Source: Phytophthora sp. 'mugwort' (lineage: Eukaryota; Oomycota; Peronosporomycetes; Peronosporales; Peronosporaceae). From it: a stretch of DNA of 64,000 nucleotides. Below are positions 31,134-42,790 of this stretch, piece after piece. The stretch's first letter is position 1, and each line of letters opens with the position of its first letter. The stretch spans positions 1,178,001 through 1,242,000 of the forward strand of contig JAUCEF010000017.1 in NCBI GenBank assembly GCA_033558025.1, in the 5' to 3' direction. The translations under genes were made by a program, and so were the position numbers. The notes below the pieces were generated by a model. The model did no database searches. It had not been told where the DNA came from and saw only the letters and a program-made list of their open reading frames with translations.

Positions 31134-34100
31134 CCGACACGCTGACGTGGGAGCTGGTGACGTCTCGGCTGCTACATGAAGACATGAAGCGCAAGGAGCA
31201 GGGTGGCGATGGAGATGGCGCCGCGCCTGGCCAGGCGTTCATGATGAGGGACAACAAGCTAAGGGCCGACCGTCGAAGAAGAACGGTGCGTGCCACAACT
31301 GCGGCAAGCATGGACATTGGATCGCGGAGTGTCCCTCGCGGATCCATGACAACACGGAACGGCAGCGCTCGCAGCGTGCCAACGTCGCGCGTGAGGACGA
31401 CTCCGGCGACTATCTCTTCTTCGTCGACGGCGATGGCGATGCGGCCATGGCAGCGTCGGCGAGTGGCACATGGCTGGTCGACTCGGGTGCGACGCAGCAC
31501 ATGGCGCACTCCAAGAAGTTCATGAGAAACTACAAGGCCTTCACTCCGGTCGACGTGCGTCTCGCAGACGACGGTGTGGTTCAAGCGATCGGCAGCGGCG
31601 ACATTGTGATGGAGATGAAGACGCCTCGTGGCATCAAGAAGGGTGTGCTCACGAACGTGTGGCACATTCCCAAGCTAACGCGCAACCTCTTCTCGATCGG
31701 GCGCTTCACCAAGGACGTCGGATCAGTGACCTTCGACAGCGACGGATGCTTCATCGCGCTGAATGGGATGAAGTGCACGATAGGTGCGCGTGACGGCAAG
31801 CTGTTCAAGCTGTGCATGACGCCCGTGCGCCTGGACGAAGCGAATTCGGCGAGTCCGAACGGGAGCCAAGGGGACACCAAGTCGTACCTCTGGCACCTTC
31901 GACTAGGCCACATCGGTCACGCTGGGCTCGACGCCATCGTCAAGAAGAAGCTCAGCGTCGGCATTGACCTCGGGTCCGCGAGCAAGTGGGAGACGTGCGA
32001 CGGATGCGCGCTCGGCAAGCAGACGCGATTGAGTTTCGAATCGACATCGCCCAAGCGTGCCAATGAACTACTGGAGGTAGTGCACAGTGACGTATGCGGG
32101 CCCATGCGCACGCCGACGTTTGGCGGCAAGCGCTACTTCGTCACCTTTATCGACGACAAGTCGCGCTACTGCGTGGTGTACCTGGTAAAGAACAAGTGGG
32201 AGGTGGCCGACAAGTTCGCGCACTTTGTGGCGTTTGCGGAGACACAGACCGGCAAGCGCGTCAAGGAGCTTCGCAGTGACAACGGTGGTGAGTACAAATC
32301 CGACAAAATGGCCAAGTTTTGCAGCAAGCGCGGCATCGTGCAGAAGTTCACGCCGCCATACACGCCGCAGCTCAACGGAATCGCGGAGCGCATGAACCGG
32401 ACGCTAGTTGAATGCGCGCGGTGCATGCTGGAGCACGCGAGTCTGTCCAAGGCATACTGGGGCGAAGCAGTCATGACGGCTATGTTCCTGCGCAACCGCT
32501 GTCCGACACATGCGCTTGACAACGATAAGTCTCCGTACGAGCTGTGGACTGCCAAGAAACCATTGCTGGCCAACCTCAAAGTCTTCGGTTGCCACGCCTA
32601 CGTGCATGTGGCGAAAGAGAAGCGAACCAAGCTGGATGCGCGATCGGTGCGATGCAGGTTCCTGGGGTACTCGGACCACGAGAAAGCGTATCGGTTCGAG
32701 GAGATCGAGAGTGGTCGCGTGCTGGTGAGCCGCGATGCACAGTTCATGGAAGACGTCTTCGACGGTGGAAGACGCGACTACAAACCCAAGGAGGCGCTGG
32801 TGGACCTTCAAGATGCGGAAGAAGGCACCACGGACAAAGATGAACAGTCGGCATTGGACGACGAAGATGAAGAGACTGCGCGAGGTGATGAATTCTTGCC
32901 CGGCAGCAAGAGACACCCGCGGACACAGTCGCTGGAGGAAGCGGTGGAGACCCCGAGTGCCAAGCGATACGCGTCAGAGAATCGACGCCAAGGCCTGGAT
33001 GAGATGTGTGCCATGGCTCGAGACAACGACAAGAGCTTCGAGGCGGCGTACGTCGTGGATTCAGTGGGAGAAATGCCGACCACGTTCAAGTCGGCGATGG
33101 AATCCAACGACGCACGCAAATGGAAGGAGGCCTGCGACTCGGAGTACGACTCGCTGCGCAAGAACGACACATGGGACGTGGTACCGCTGCCCAAGGGACG
33201 CAAGGCCATCGGCTGTCGATGGGTCTTTCGCGTGAAGGAGAACCAAGCCGGCGAGATCGAACGATACAAGGCGCGCCTGGTGGCTAAGGGCTTCTCGCAG
33301 AAGCACGGCATCGACTACGACGAGACCTTCGCGCCCGTGGCCAAGTTCACGTCCATCCGAATCGTGCTAGCGATGGCTGCCAAGTACGGGCTCAAGCTGC
33401 ACCAGATGGACGTTAAGACAGCCTTTCTTAACGGCGTCCTGGATGAAGACATCTACATGCAGCAGCCGGACGGATACATAAGCGAAGGACGCCCGGATCA
33501 TGTGTGCAAGCTCAAGCGCGCGCTCTACGGTCTCAAGCAGTCGCCGCGCATGTGGAACCACACCATCGACGACTTCATGCTCAAGCTGGACTTCGACAAG
33601 TGCGAAACCGACCACTGCGTCTACGTCAAGCGCAACGGCGACAGCATGGTGCTCGTGGTGCTGTACGTGGACGACCTGGTGATTGCGAGCAGTGATGACG
33701 ACATGCTCAAGGCGACCAAGAGCGCACTAAGCAAGCGGTTCGAGATGACGGACCTAGGCGAGCTGAGCTACTTTCTCGGAATGGAGATCAAGCAAGACAT
33801 CAAGGCTGGTGAGGTGACGATGCGGCAGACCAAGTTCGCGCGGAGCATCCTGAGCAAGTTCAGCATGGAGAACAGCAAGCCCGTGAAAACGCCGCAGGAT
33901 CCCGGACTCAAGCTGACCAAGGCTATGTGCGACGGCGGGTGCAAGCATGATGACACCATGGCAGGCGTGCCTTACCGGAACGCCGTGGGCTGCCTCATGT
34001 ACTTGATGGTGGGCACCCGACCGGATCTGGCTGCGGCAGTGGGCACACTGAGTCAGTTCGCTGCAGACCCATGCCCCACGCACTGGCAAGCACTCAAGCG

Positions 34101-34701
34101 TGTCCTCCGCTACATCCAAGGCACGGCGACGTACGGCATCGAGTTTCGCACCAAGGACCAAGACGGCGTCTGCGGCTACTCGGATGCGGACTGGGCGGGT
34201 GATGTGGAGTCGCGCCGCAGCACGAGCGGATACGCGTTCATAATGAGCGGTGGATGCGTGAGCTGGCGCAGCAAGAAGCAGAGGACGGTGGCACTATCGT
34301 CGACGGAAGCCGAGTACATGGCGCTATCGGAGGCAACACAGGAGGCTGTGTGGCTCAAGGCGTTTCTGTGCGAGATAGGCGAAACCACAGAGGGCAAGGC
34401 GATCAAGATCTACGAAGACAACCAAGGATCCATCGCGCTTGCCAAGAATCCCGAGTTTCACAAGCGTACCAAGCATATCGACATTCGCTACCACTTCGTG
34501 CGCGAGAAGGTCGAGGACGGAGAAGTGGTGCTCGAGTACTGTCCGACGCAAGACATGCTGGCGGACCTGATGACCAAGCCCATTTCAGCGGCGCAGTTCG
34601 ACTGTCTCCGGAGCAAGCTCGGCATCGAAGCACCGAAGGCTATCGAGTCGAGTGGGAGTGTTGTCAAGGAGACGCCTCGAGCAGCTGCTGTATACCGGTA
34701 G
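31134..34701 (+). pseudogene. gag-pol: E9 gag-pol, remainder with -1 frameshift
   Basis: Continues E9 Gag from the SDTLTWELV region to RNase H. One base is lost near 31259 (AACAAGCTAAGG against AACAAGCATAAGG in E8), between the Gag body and the zinc knuckle. The two E9 pieces total 4,130 nt against 4,131 in E8. Downstream of the lesion the frame is open from ATG 31447 for 1,084 codons, covering protease (WLVDSGATQH), integrase, RT (YVDDLVIAS), RNase H and the LTR-coded C-terminus. A Ser-to-Cys change (DEMCAM) is private to this copy. It is inactive because of E10 and the frameshift. Confidence 0.9.
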
Positions 34702-34971
34702 GATACCGGTATGACCTTCACTCAGTGGCACCTCAATCACTCCGGCGATTACGGGACGATGATTACGATGCACGTGGGTACAAGATTGTGGGTACAAGAT
34801 GGGCATCGACGTGGCGCTCTGCGATTGGCTGAAGTAACTCAGTATCCAGTAGAGAATCCAGTAGAGTGTACCCAGTAGGTAGAACTGTAGGCTTAGAGGT
34901 AGCAAGGAGTTTGCGAACTAAGGACCTAAATCAATCACTTTGCATTTTGCCATCAAGTGACCAAGCCTTTT
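34659..34971 (+). repeat. E9 3' LTR (313 bp)
   Basis: B1 LTR. Its right flank GTTAG does not match the left flank GGCTC of E9. Confidence 0.93.
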
Positions 34972-35073
34972 GTTAGTTCCGTCGAACTTGTTAATGCGGG
35001 CGGTAGTCGAAGTGGCGTCCATGGCGAAGGCGTAGTCGGGGTCTTGGTCAGGGAAGACGGGGCTTGGGCTCAT
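34972..35073 (-). pseudogene. E6 gag N-terminus (B2), 34 codons
   Basis: First codons of B2 Gag (MSPSPVFPDQDPDYAFAMDA type) from ATG 35073 in the primer binding site. The Gag segment between this and 25515 is missing. It distinguishes true B2 N-termini (VFPDQ) from B1 (AFSED). Confidence 0.88.
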
Positions 35074-35077
35074 AACC

Positions 35078-35432
35078 AAAAGGCTTGGTCACTTGATGGC
35101 AAAATGCAAAGTGATTGATTTAGGTCCTTAGTTCGCAAACTCCTTGCTACCTCTAAGCCTACAGTTCTACCTACTGGGTACACTCTACTGGATTCTCTAC
35201 TGGATACTGAGTTACTTCAGCCAATCAGGGAGTGCCACGTAGAGCCCATCATGTACCCACAATCTTGTACCCACCCATGGCGTAATCGTCCGTGTCGTAA
35301 ACACCGTCCCATAAACACCGTGACGTAATCTTCGTCTCGTAATCACAGAAATGATTGCGGTGCCACTGAGTGAAGGTCATACCGGTATCCTACCGGTATA
35401 CAGCAGCTGGTCGAGACGTCTCCTTGACAACA
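35078..35432 (-). repeat. E6 5' LTR (355 bp, B2)
   Basis: Paired with 8608-8961. By eye it differs in three or four places (near 35296, 35349 and 35359). CTTGG follows at 35433-35437. Confidence 0.92.
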
Positions 35433-35437
35433 CTTGG

Positions 35438-36058
35438 CAGCACGAAACACACCACGAAGTCGCATCGATTCGAGCTCAGCACGAATCGCCTTGCGCCAGT
35501 GCACTTGGTCGGGGCCGTTCACCGCTTCTTGGAATGTCGTCGGCTCCGATAGATCGCCTGCTTCGACGGCATTGGCACTTGCACGCCAAAAAACTGGTGG
35601 AGTCGATTCTTCATCTTGGTCTCCAGACTTTTCTTCTTCGTCTGCGTCTGCTCGGTGCGGAGGGGAGTAGTTCGGCGCACTTGCTTCTTCCAGTCCAGGT
35701 CGATGACGCACAGCTCGCGGTTTTCTGGCAGCTTCATCTTCGTCACTCGGGCGGCTCTTGCGCTTCCCTGCCTGCGTGTACTCCGTCTGGCGGAAACCAT
35801 CATTGTCGATGTCGAGCGAGTCGAAGTCCAGGTCGTCGACATCTTCATCGGAAATCGTCGGTGAAAATCCAAAGGTCGACTCATCGAAGTTGACATCGCG
35901 ACTGATAACCACCTGCCCCGCCTCGATGTCATAAAGTCGATACGCCTTGGACACTTCTTCGTAACCCAGGAACAGTCCAGCGCGAGCCTTGGGATCCCAC
36001 TTGAGCCGCTTCTCCTTCGGAGTCAGAATGTACGTCCGACAGCCGAACACACGCATGT
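35438..36058 (-). pseudogene. E5 piece 2: integrase C-terminal region and linker (A-b)
   Basis: Middle part of the E5 polyprotein: [17 protein letters not shown], the acidic linker ([14 protein letters not shown]) and the start of the RT region ([17 protein letters not shown]). It lies between the E6 duplication (CTTGG) and the E11 duplication (CATGT, 36054-36058). The three E5 pieces total 2,864 nt and remain in one frame, so E5 was open up to its truncation at 8340. Confidence 0.88.
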
Positions 36059-36408
36059 TATTGACGGTTACCGGTTTGGTATCAGTTATTAGCCGTGAAC
36101 CGGTTAACCCGAACCGGTCCAATCCGAACCCACGTTGATTATGGTGATTACGGTAAGTTGTTTACGCCACCGATGATTAGACGAGTAGGATGATTGGACG
36201 AACACCGGTGAGTGATGGTTGATTAGATGCACTAGGTGATAGGACGCAGGGTCGCGTGTCTATAACAGTAGGGTGTAAGCTCCAACAATTCAATCACTTT
36301 CGAATCTTCATTCTACCCCTCAAGTGCCTTTGCTCCGGTCCCGCCGTCTGCGACGTCCCTCCCTCCGCTTCGTACAAGCTTCGTGTCCAAGATCCATACC
36401 TTTCATCA
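36059..36408 (+). repeat. E11 5' LTR (350 bp, A-b)
   Basis: TATTGACGG...TTTCATCA. The U3 side is rich in ACCGGT motifs (TTACCGGTTT, AACCGGTTAACC, AACCGGTCC). An initiator-like TCACTTT lies at 36294-36300, giving a leader of about 117 nt with no AUG before gag. Confidence 0.95.
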
Positions 36409-36424
36409 GGTTATGAGCCCAAGC
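36409..36424 (+). other. E11 primer binding site overlapping gag ATG
   Basis: GGTTATGAGCCCAAGC, with ATG at 36413. Complementary to the initiator tRNA-Met anticodon arm. Confidence 0.8.
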
Positions 36425-39400
36425 ACCATGTCCTCTGCCCAAGACGCCTCGACCAAGGTCTCCATTGACAAGTTCAACGGGGACAACTACGCGACGTGGA
36501 ACCGCTACATGCGTGGCGTGTTCCTGACCAAGTCGACGTGGCATGTCGTGAACCGTGAGACGACGCCAAGCTACACGGACTCGCGGGCCAAGGACGACTA
36601 CGTCAAGTTGAGCAACATCGCTTTCGGACTGATGCTGCTCCACATGGACGCGGACTACCACCATGTGGTCGACGACTGCGAGGAAGCGTGGGTTGCCTGG
36701 TCGCGCCTGAAGACGCTGTACGGTGGTTCGCAGAAGGCTGGACGCATCTACCTGAAGCGCCAACTCTTCAGCATGGAGATGTCGGAAGGCGGCAATGTGT
36801 TGCATCATTGCAACGAGGTCCTCAACATCAGCGCCAAGCTCAGCAGCATCGGTGCCAAGATGGAGGACGAGGACGTGGCGATCTGCTTGTTGCGCAGCCT
36901 CCCCAAGAGCTACGAGAACGTCGTGCTGAACTTGGAGATGAGCAGCGCTGAACTGCGGTCGCAAGACGTCGTGAAGGTGCTCACGAATGAGCACATCAAG
37001 AGACAAGGCGAGAAGACGGCGACGGTGAAGACGGAGAACGCGGCCAAGGCGTTCAACACCGACCGAGAGTCTCGCCAGTGTACGTACTGCGGAAAAGTGG
37101 GGCACACGATTGACAAGTGCTGGACCAAGCAGAAGGACGAGAACCGAGGGCCGAGACGCGGCGGCAACGGCCGTGGACGCGGGGCCAACAACATCCAGTG
37201 GAGAAACGACAGCAACGGCTACGACTACGACTACGATGGAGTAGCGTTCGCGGTTTCACTGGAATGTGGGGTTTCGACGGGCAAGAATGTGTCCGGGATG
37301 TGGGCGGTCGACAGCGGCGCAACGCACCACATCTGCAACGACAAGACCAAGTTCGTCCATTTGATTGAGCGGAACGAAGGCGAACTTTCGGTGGCCGACG
37401 GCAACAAGGCGGCCATCATGGGTGTGGGGACCATCGTGGAACAAGTGGTTCTGCCCAATGGCGACGAGCGCGAGATCGAGATCAAGAACGCGCTGTACGT
37501 GCCAAGCATGAGCAAGAATCTGCTTTCGGTACCGCAGATCAACAAAAGTGACAAGTTTCAAGTGGTGTTCGACGGCACCAAGATGCAGATTGCGCACAAA
37601 GGCTCCAAGCAAGTGGTGGCGACGGCAAACCTCATGGATGGACTCTACTGGCTTCAGACGCCTCAGCGATCGGCGAATGCGGCGACGAGTGGCAAGACTG
37701 TCGACCTGCACGCGCGCATGGGTCACGCTCCGGTTGAGGTGCTTCGCAAGATGGTCGACAACCACATGATCAAGGACGCGAAGGCACCTTTCAAGTCGAG
37801 CGGACCAAGTCTGTGTCGTGGTTGCCAGCAAGGTAAAATGGTCCAAAAACATTCCCAAGCAACTGTGACAAGCGTCGCTACGACACATTTGAGCTGCTCC
37901 ACTTCGACATCTGCGGACCCATGGAGGAAAACTCGCTTGGCGGCAGCAAGTACCTGCTACTGATCGTGGACGAAGCCAGTGGATGCATGAAGGGTTTCTG
38001 CCTGCGTGCCAAGTCGGAGAGCGAAGACTGCATCAAGACGTACATCATGAAGGTGCAGAAGCAGTTCGGCAAGAAGGTCAAGTTTGTGCGGCACGACGGA
38101 GCTCGTGAGTTTGCGACCAACTCGCTCAACGACTTCTACGAAGACGAAGGCATCGAGCAGCAAACCACGGTTCCGTACGCGCACCAGACGAACGGCACGG
38201 CAGAGCGAGCCATCCGAACTATCGTCACGATCGGCCGCAGCATGCTGCATCACGCTAAGCTGGACAAGTGTTTCTGGGCTGAGGCGGCCATGACTGCCAT
38301 CTACGTGAAGAATCGTCTGCCATCACCCAAGATCGAGCACAAGACTCCGTTCGAGATCGTTTACAACTCCAAGCCGAGTGTGAAGCACATGCGTGTGTTC
38401 GGCTGTCGGACGTACATTCTGACTCCGAAGGAGAAGCGGCTCAAGTGGGATCCCAAGGCTCGCGCTGGACTGTTCCTGGGTTACGAAGAAGTGTCCAAGG
38501 CGTATCGACTTTATGACATCGAGGCGGGGCAGGTGGTCATCAGTCGCGATGTCAACTTCGATGAGTCGACCTTTGGATTTTCACCGACGATTTCCGATGA
38601 AGATGTCGACGACCTGGACTTCGACTCGCTCGACATCGACAATGATGGTTTCCGCCAGACGGAGTACACGCAGGCAGGGAAGCGCAAGAGCCGCCCGAGT
38701 GACGAAGATGAAGCTGCCAGAAAACCGCGAGCTGTGCGTCATCGACCTGGACTGGAAGAAGCAAGTGCGCCGAACTACTCCTCTCCGCACCGAGCAGACG
38801 CAGACGAAGAAGAAAAGTCTGGAGACCAAGATGAAGAATCGACTCCATCTGTGTTTTGGCGTGCAAGTGCCAATGCCGTCGAAGCAGGCGATCTATCGGA
38901 GCCGACGACATTCCAAGAAGCGGTGAACGGCCCCGACCAAGTGCACTGGCGCAAGGCGATTCGTGCTGAGCTCGAATCGATGCGACTTCGTGGTGTGTTT
39001 CGTGCTGCCAAGTTGCCTAACGGACAACGCGCCATCGGCACCAAGTGGGTGTTCAAGATCAAGCGCAAAGCGGACGGATCGATCGAGAAGTACAAGGCGC
39101 GCCTCGTGGCCAAAGGGTTCAAGCAGAAGTACGGCATCGACTACACCGAGACGTTCTCGCCCGTGGTCAAGTACGTGACGCTGCGCATGATCATCGCGAT
39201 TGCCAAGTATTTTGGCTGGCCCCTCGACCAACTCGACGTGGTGACAGCTTTCCTGTACGGGATAATGAAAGAACTGGTGTTCTGCGCGGTCCCCGAAGGT
39301 GTTGATCTCGACGGTGACTTCGACTGCCTGGAATTGGTGAAGGCGATCTACGGTCTCAAGCAAGCTTCGCGCGTGTGGAACGAGACCTTCGACGAGTTCG

Positions 39401-40449
39401 TGTGCTCCATCGGCTTTCAAGTATCGGCGTTCGACCCGTGCCTCTACATCAAGATCGTTGACGGTCACTGCGTGCTAGTGCTGGTCTACGTGGATGACGT
39501 GCTGATTACCGGAAGTTCACCCGAACTGATCTCACGCACGAAGACCGACCTCAAGACACGCTTCGAGATGACCGACAGCGGCAAGTGCGCGTTCGTTCTT
39601 GGGATCGAATTGGTGGACGGCCCGGACGGCAGCGTGACGATGTGTCAGCGCCGCTATGTGGATGACATTCTCAAGCGTTTTGGTATGGACGAGTGCAAGG
39701 CCGTGGTGAGTCCCGTCGACATAAGCACTCGACTGATTTCAAGTGACGCAGCGACCAAGGTGAACGCTCCGTTTCGCGAAGCTGTTGGTGCTCTGATGCA
39801 CTTGATGACTGCCACGCGCCCGGACATCGCGTACGCCGTTGGCTATGCGTCGCGCTTCATGGAGAACCCTCAAGAAGAACACTGGGTTGCGGTCAAGCGT
39901 ATCTTTCGCTACCTGCAAGGCACCAAGACGCATGGGATCTGCTTCAAGCCGGGTGACAACATCGACTTTCGCGGGTACTCGGACGCGGACTGGGCTGGCG
40001 ACCTCGCGGACCGCAAGTCGACTTCCGGCTACACGTTCATGCTAATGGGTGCACCAGTGAGCTGGGGAAGCAAGAAGCAGTCAAGTGTTTCGCTGTCTAC
40101 GAGTGAGGCGGAGTACATCGCACTCAGTCTGGCGATCCAAGAGGGCAAGTGGATTCATCGCCTGCTGCGCGAGATTCTGGCGGCCGCTAATGAGACTGGA
40201 CCCGAGCTCATGATCCGCGAAGACAACCAGTCGTGCATCAAGATGACGAAGAACCCAGTAAACCACGGTCGCGCCAAGCACATCGACATCAAGTACCACC
40301 ACATCCGCGATGAAGTGAAGCGCGGTGAAGTCAAGCTCGAGTACTGCGAGACTTCTGTGATGCTAGCGGACATCATGACGAAGGCTCTCGCGGGACCACG
40401 CCATACGGATCTGACGGCGGCTCTCGGCATTCGTGGGACTTCGCATTGA
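36413..40449 (+). pseudogene. gag-pol: E11 gag-pol, single -1 frameshift in integrase
   Basis: A-b polyprotein starting at ATG 36413. Gag, CCHC knuckle (223-236), protease (D300) and HHCC site (H433, H438, C468, C471) are in the first frame. One C is missing at 37850/37851 (CAAAAACATTCC against CAAAAACCATTCC), about codon 479, so the integrase catalytic core, RT (YVDDVLITG), RNase H and the C-terminus LGIRGTSH are in another frame (open 37921-40449). Every other A copy covering this site is unshifted, so this is a mutation or read error, not programmed frameshifting. A private Asp-to-Gly (YFGWPLDQ) lies in RT. Confidence 0.92.
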
Positions 40450-40456
40450 GGGGGCG
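40447..40456 (+). other. E11 polypurine tract overlapping stop codon
   Basis: TGAGGGGGCG directly before the 3' LTR. The TGA is the gag-pol stop. Confidence 0.75.
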
Positions 40457-40806
40457 TATTGACGGTTACCGGTTTGGTATCAGTTATTAGCCGTGAACCG
40501 GTTAACCCGAACCGGTCCAATCCGAACCCACGTTGATTATGGTGATTACGGTAAGTTGTTTACGCCACCGATGATTAGACGAGTAGGATGATTGGACGAA
40601 CACCGGTGAGTGATGGTTGATTAGATGCACTAGGTGATAGGACGCAGGGTCGCGTGTCTATAACAGTAGGGTGTAAGCTCCAACAATTCAATCACTTTCG
40701 AATCTTCATTCTACCCCTCAAGTGCCTTTGCTCCGGTCCCGCCGTCTGCGACGTCCCTCCCTCCGCTTCGTACAAGCTTCGTGTCCAAGATCCATACCTT
40801 TCATCA
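40457..40806 (+). repeat. E11 3' LTR (350 bp)
   Basis: Same sequence as the 5' LTR by eye, followed by CATGT. Confidence 0.95.
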
Positions 40807-40811
40807 CATGT

Positions 40812-42786
40812 GCTTCACACTCGGCTTGGAGTTGTAAACGATCTCGAACGGAGTCTTGTGCTCGATCTTGGGTGACGGCAGACGATTCTTCACGTAGATG
40901 GCAGTCATGGCCGCCTCAGCCCAGAAACACTTGTCCAGCTTAGCGTGATGCAGCATGCTGCGGCCGATCGTAACGATAGTTCGGATGGCTCGCTCTGCCG
41001 TGCCGTTCGTCTGGTGCGCGTACGGAACCGTGGTTTGCTGCTCGATGCCTTCGTCTTCGTAGAAGTCGTTGAGCGAGTTGGTCGCAAACTCACGAGCTCC
41101 GTCGTGCCGCACAAACTTGACCTTCTTGCCGAACTGCTTCTGCACCTTCATGATGTACGTCTTGATGCAGTCTTCGCTCTCCGACTTGGCACTTAAGCAG
41201 AAACCCTTCATGCATCCACTGGCTTCGTCCACGATCAGTAGCAGGTACTTGCTGCCGCCAAGCGAGTTTTCCTCCATGGGTCCGCAGATGTCGAAGTGGA
41301 GCAGCTCAAATGTGTCGTAGCGACGCTTGTCACGGTTGCTTGGGAATGGTTTTTGGACCATTTTACCTTGCTGGCAACCACGACACAGACTTGGTCCGCT
41401 CGACTTGAAAGGTGCCTTCGCGTCCTTGATCATGTGATTGTCGACCATCTTGCGAAGCACCTCAACCGGAGCGTGACCCATGCGCGCGTGCATGTCTACA
41501 GTCTTGCCACTCGTCGCCGCATTCGCCGATCGCTGAGGCGTCTGAAGCCAGTAGAGTCCATCCATGAGGTTTGCCGTCGCCACCACTTGCTTGGAGCCTT
41601 TGTGCGCAATCTGCATCTTGGTGCCGTCGAACACCACTTGAAACTTGTCACTTTTGTTGATCTGCGGTACCGAAAGCAGATTCTTGCTCATGCTTGGCAC
41701 GTACAGCGCGTTCTTGATCTCGATCTCGCGCTCGTCGCCATTGGGCAGAACCACTTGTTCCACGATGGTCCCCACACCCATGATGGCCGCCTTGTTGCCG
41801 TCGGCCACCGAAAGTTCGCCTTCGTTCCGCTCAATCAAATGGACGAACTTGGTCTTGTCGTTGCAGATGTGGTGCGTTGCGCCGCTGTCGACCGCCCACA
41901 TCCCGGACACATTCTTGCCCGTCGAAACCCCACATTCCAGTGAAACCGCGAACGCTACTCGATCGTAGTCGTAGTCGTAGCCGTTGCTGTCGTTTCTCCA
42001 CTGGATGTTGTTGGCCCCGCGTCCACGGCCGTTGCCGCCGCGTCTCGGCCCTCGGTTCTCGTCCTTCTGCTTGGTCCAGCACTTGTCAATCGTGTGCCCC
42101 ACTTTTCCGCAGTACGTACACTGGCGAGACTCTCGGTCGGTGTTGAACGCCTTGGCCGCGTTCTCCGTCTTCACCGTCGCCGTCTTCTCGCCTTGTCTCT
42201 TGATGTGCTCATTCGTGAGCACCTTCACGACGTCTTGCGACCGCAGTTCAGCGCTGCTCATCTCCAAGTTCAGCACGACGTTCTCGTAGCTCTTGGGGAG
42301 GCTGCGCAACAAGCAGATCGCCACGTCCTCGTCCTCCATCTTGGCACCGATGCTGCTGAGCTTGGCGCTGATGTTGAGGACCTCGTTGCAATGATGCAAC
42401 ACATTGCCGCCTTCCGACATCTCCATGCTGAAGAGTTGGCGCTTCAGGTAGATGCGTCCAGCCTTCTGCGAACCACCGTACAGCGTCTTCAGGCGCGACC
42501 AGGCAACCCACGCTTCCTCGCAGTCGTCGACCACATGGTGGTAGTCCGCGTCCATGTGGAGCAGCATCAGTCCGAAAGCGATGTTGCTCAACTTGACGTA
42601 GTCGTCCTTGGCCCGCGAGTCCGTGTAGCTTGGCGTCGTCTCACGGTTCACGACATGCCACGTCGACTTGGTCAGGAACACGCCACGCATGTAGCGGTTC
42701 CACGTCGCGTAGTTGTCCCCGTTGAACTTGTCAATGGAGACCTTGGTCGAGGCGTCTTGGGCAGAGGACATGGTGCTTGGGCTCAT
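40812..42786 (-). pseudogene. E5 piece 1: gag to integrase (A-b)
   Basis: Upstream part of E5 from ATG 42786 through Gag, CCHC knuckle [14 protein letters not shown], protease [13 protein letters not shown] and the DD35E core ([23 protein letters not shown]), ending at the E11 duplication. Open throughout, with 658 codons. It continues at 35438-36058 and then 8340-8607. E5 is the bottom layer of the nest in this region: E6 and E11 both sit in it. Confidence 0.9.
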
Positions 42787-42790
42787 AACC

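Larger units (their letters stand above)
25516..34971 (+). mobile_element. E9: B1 element split by E10, flanks mismatched
   Basis: Plus-strand B1 with 313-bp LTRs at 25516-25828 and 34659-34971. E10 is inserted in its gag. The bordering bases are GGCTC on the left and GTTAG on the right, and the host E6 lacks about 465 bp of gag across it. An ordinary insertion would leave matching flanks, so E9 is probably a recombinant between two B1 insertions in the E6 gag, or it suffered a flanking deletion. Confidence 0.9.
8608..35432 (-). mobile_element. E6: B2 element hosting E7, E8, E9 and E10
   Basis: B2 element on the minus strand, inserted into E5. Its LTRs lie at 8608-8961 and 35078-35432 and its target duplication is CTTGG (8603-8607 and 35433-35437). 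The LTR pair differs at about three or four positions by eye, so E6 is older than the elements inside it. Its own sequence survives at 8962-9752, 19166-21561 and 22779-25515 (the RT-to-protease part is duplicated) and 34972-35077. About 465 bp of its gag are missing at the E9 insertion. Confidence 0.9.
36059..40806 (+). mobile_element. E11: family A (A-b) element nested in opposite-strand E5
   Basis: Complete plus-strand A-b, 4,748 bp, with 350-bp LTRs at 36059-36408 and 40457-40806 and target duplication CATGT (36054-36058 and 40807-40811). The LTRs look identical and share a private T (CCTTTGCTCC) absent from the E5 LTR, so the insertion is recent. The duplication fixes the ends as TA...CA, a non-canonical pair. 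With E5 it forms a long inverted repeat. Confidence 0.96.

Noticed and set aside
36383..36412. Upstream extension [10 protein letters not shown] of family A Gag
   Set aside because: The extension begins with GTG in the LTR. The first ATG of the leader is 36413, shared by all A copies and aligned with the family B start.
37850..37963. Programmed -1 frameshift between gag-integrase and RT in E11
   Set aside because: No slippery signal is evident, and other A copies have a single open frame, so a one-base loss explains it.
40440..40806. A third ORF (env-like) downstream of pol
   Set aside because: In both families pol ends at or inside the 3' LTR, leaving no room for another gene.
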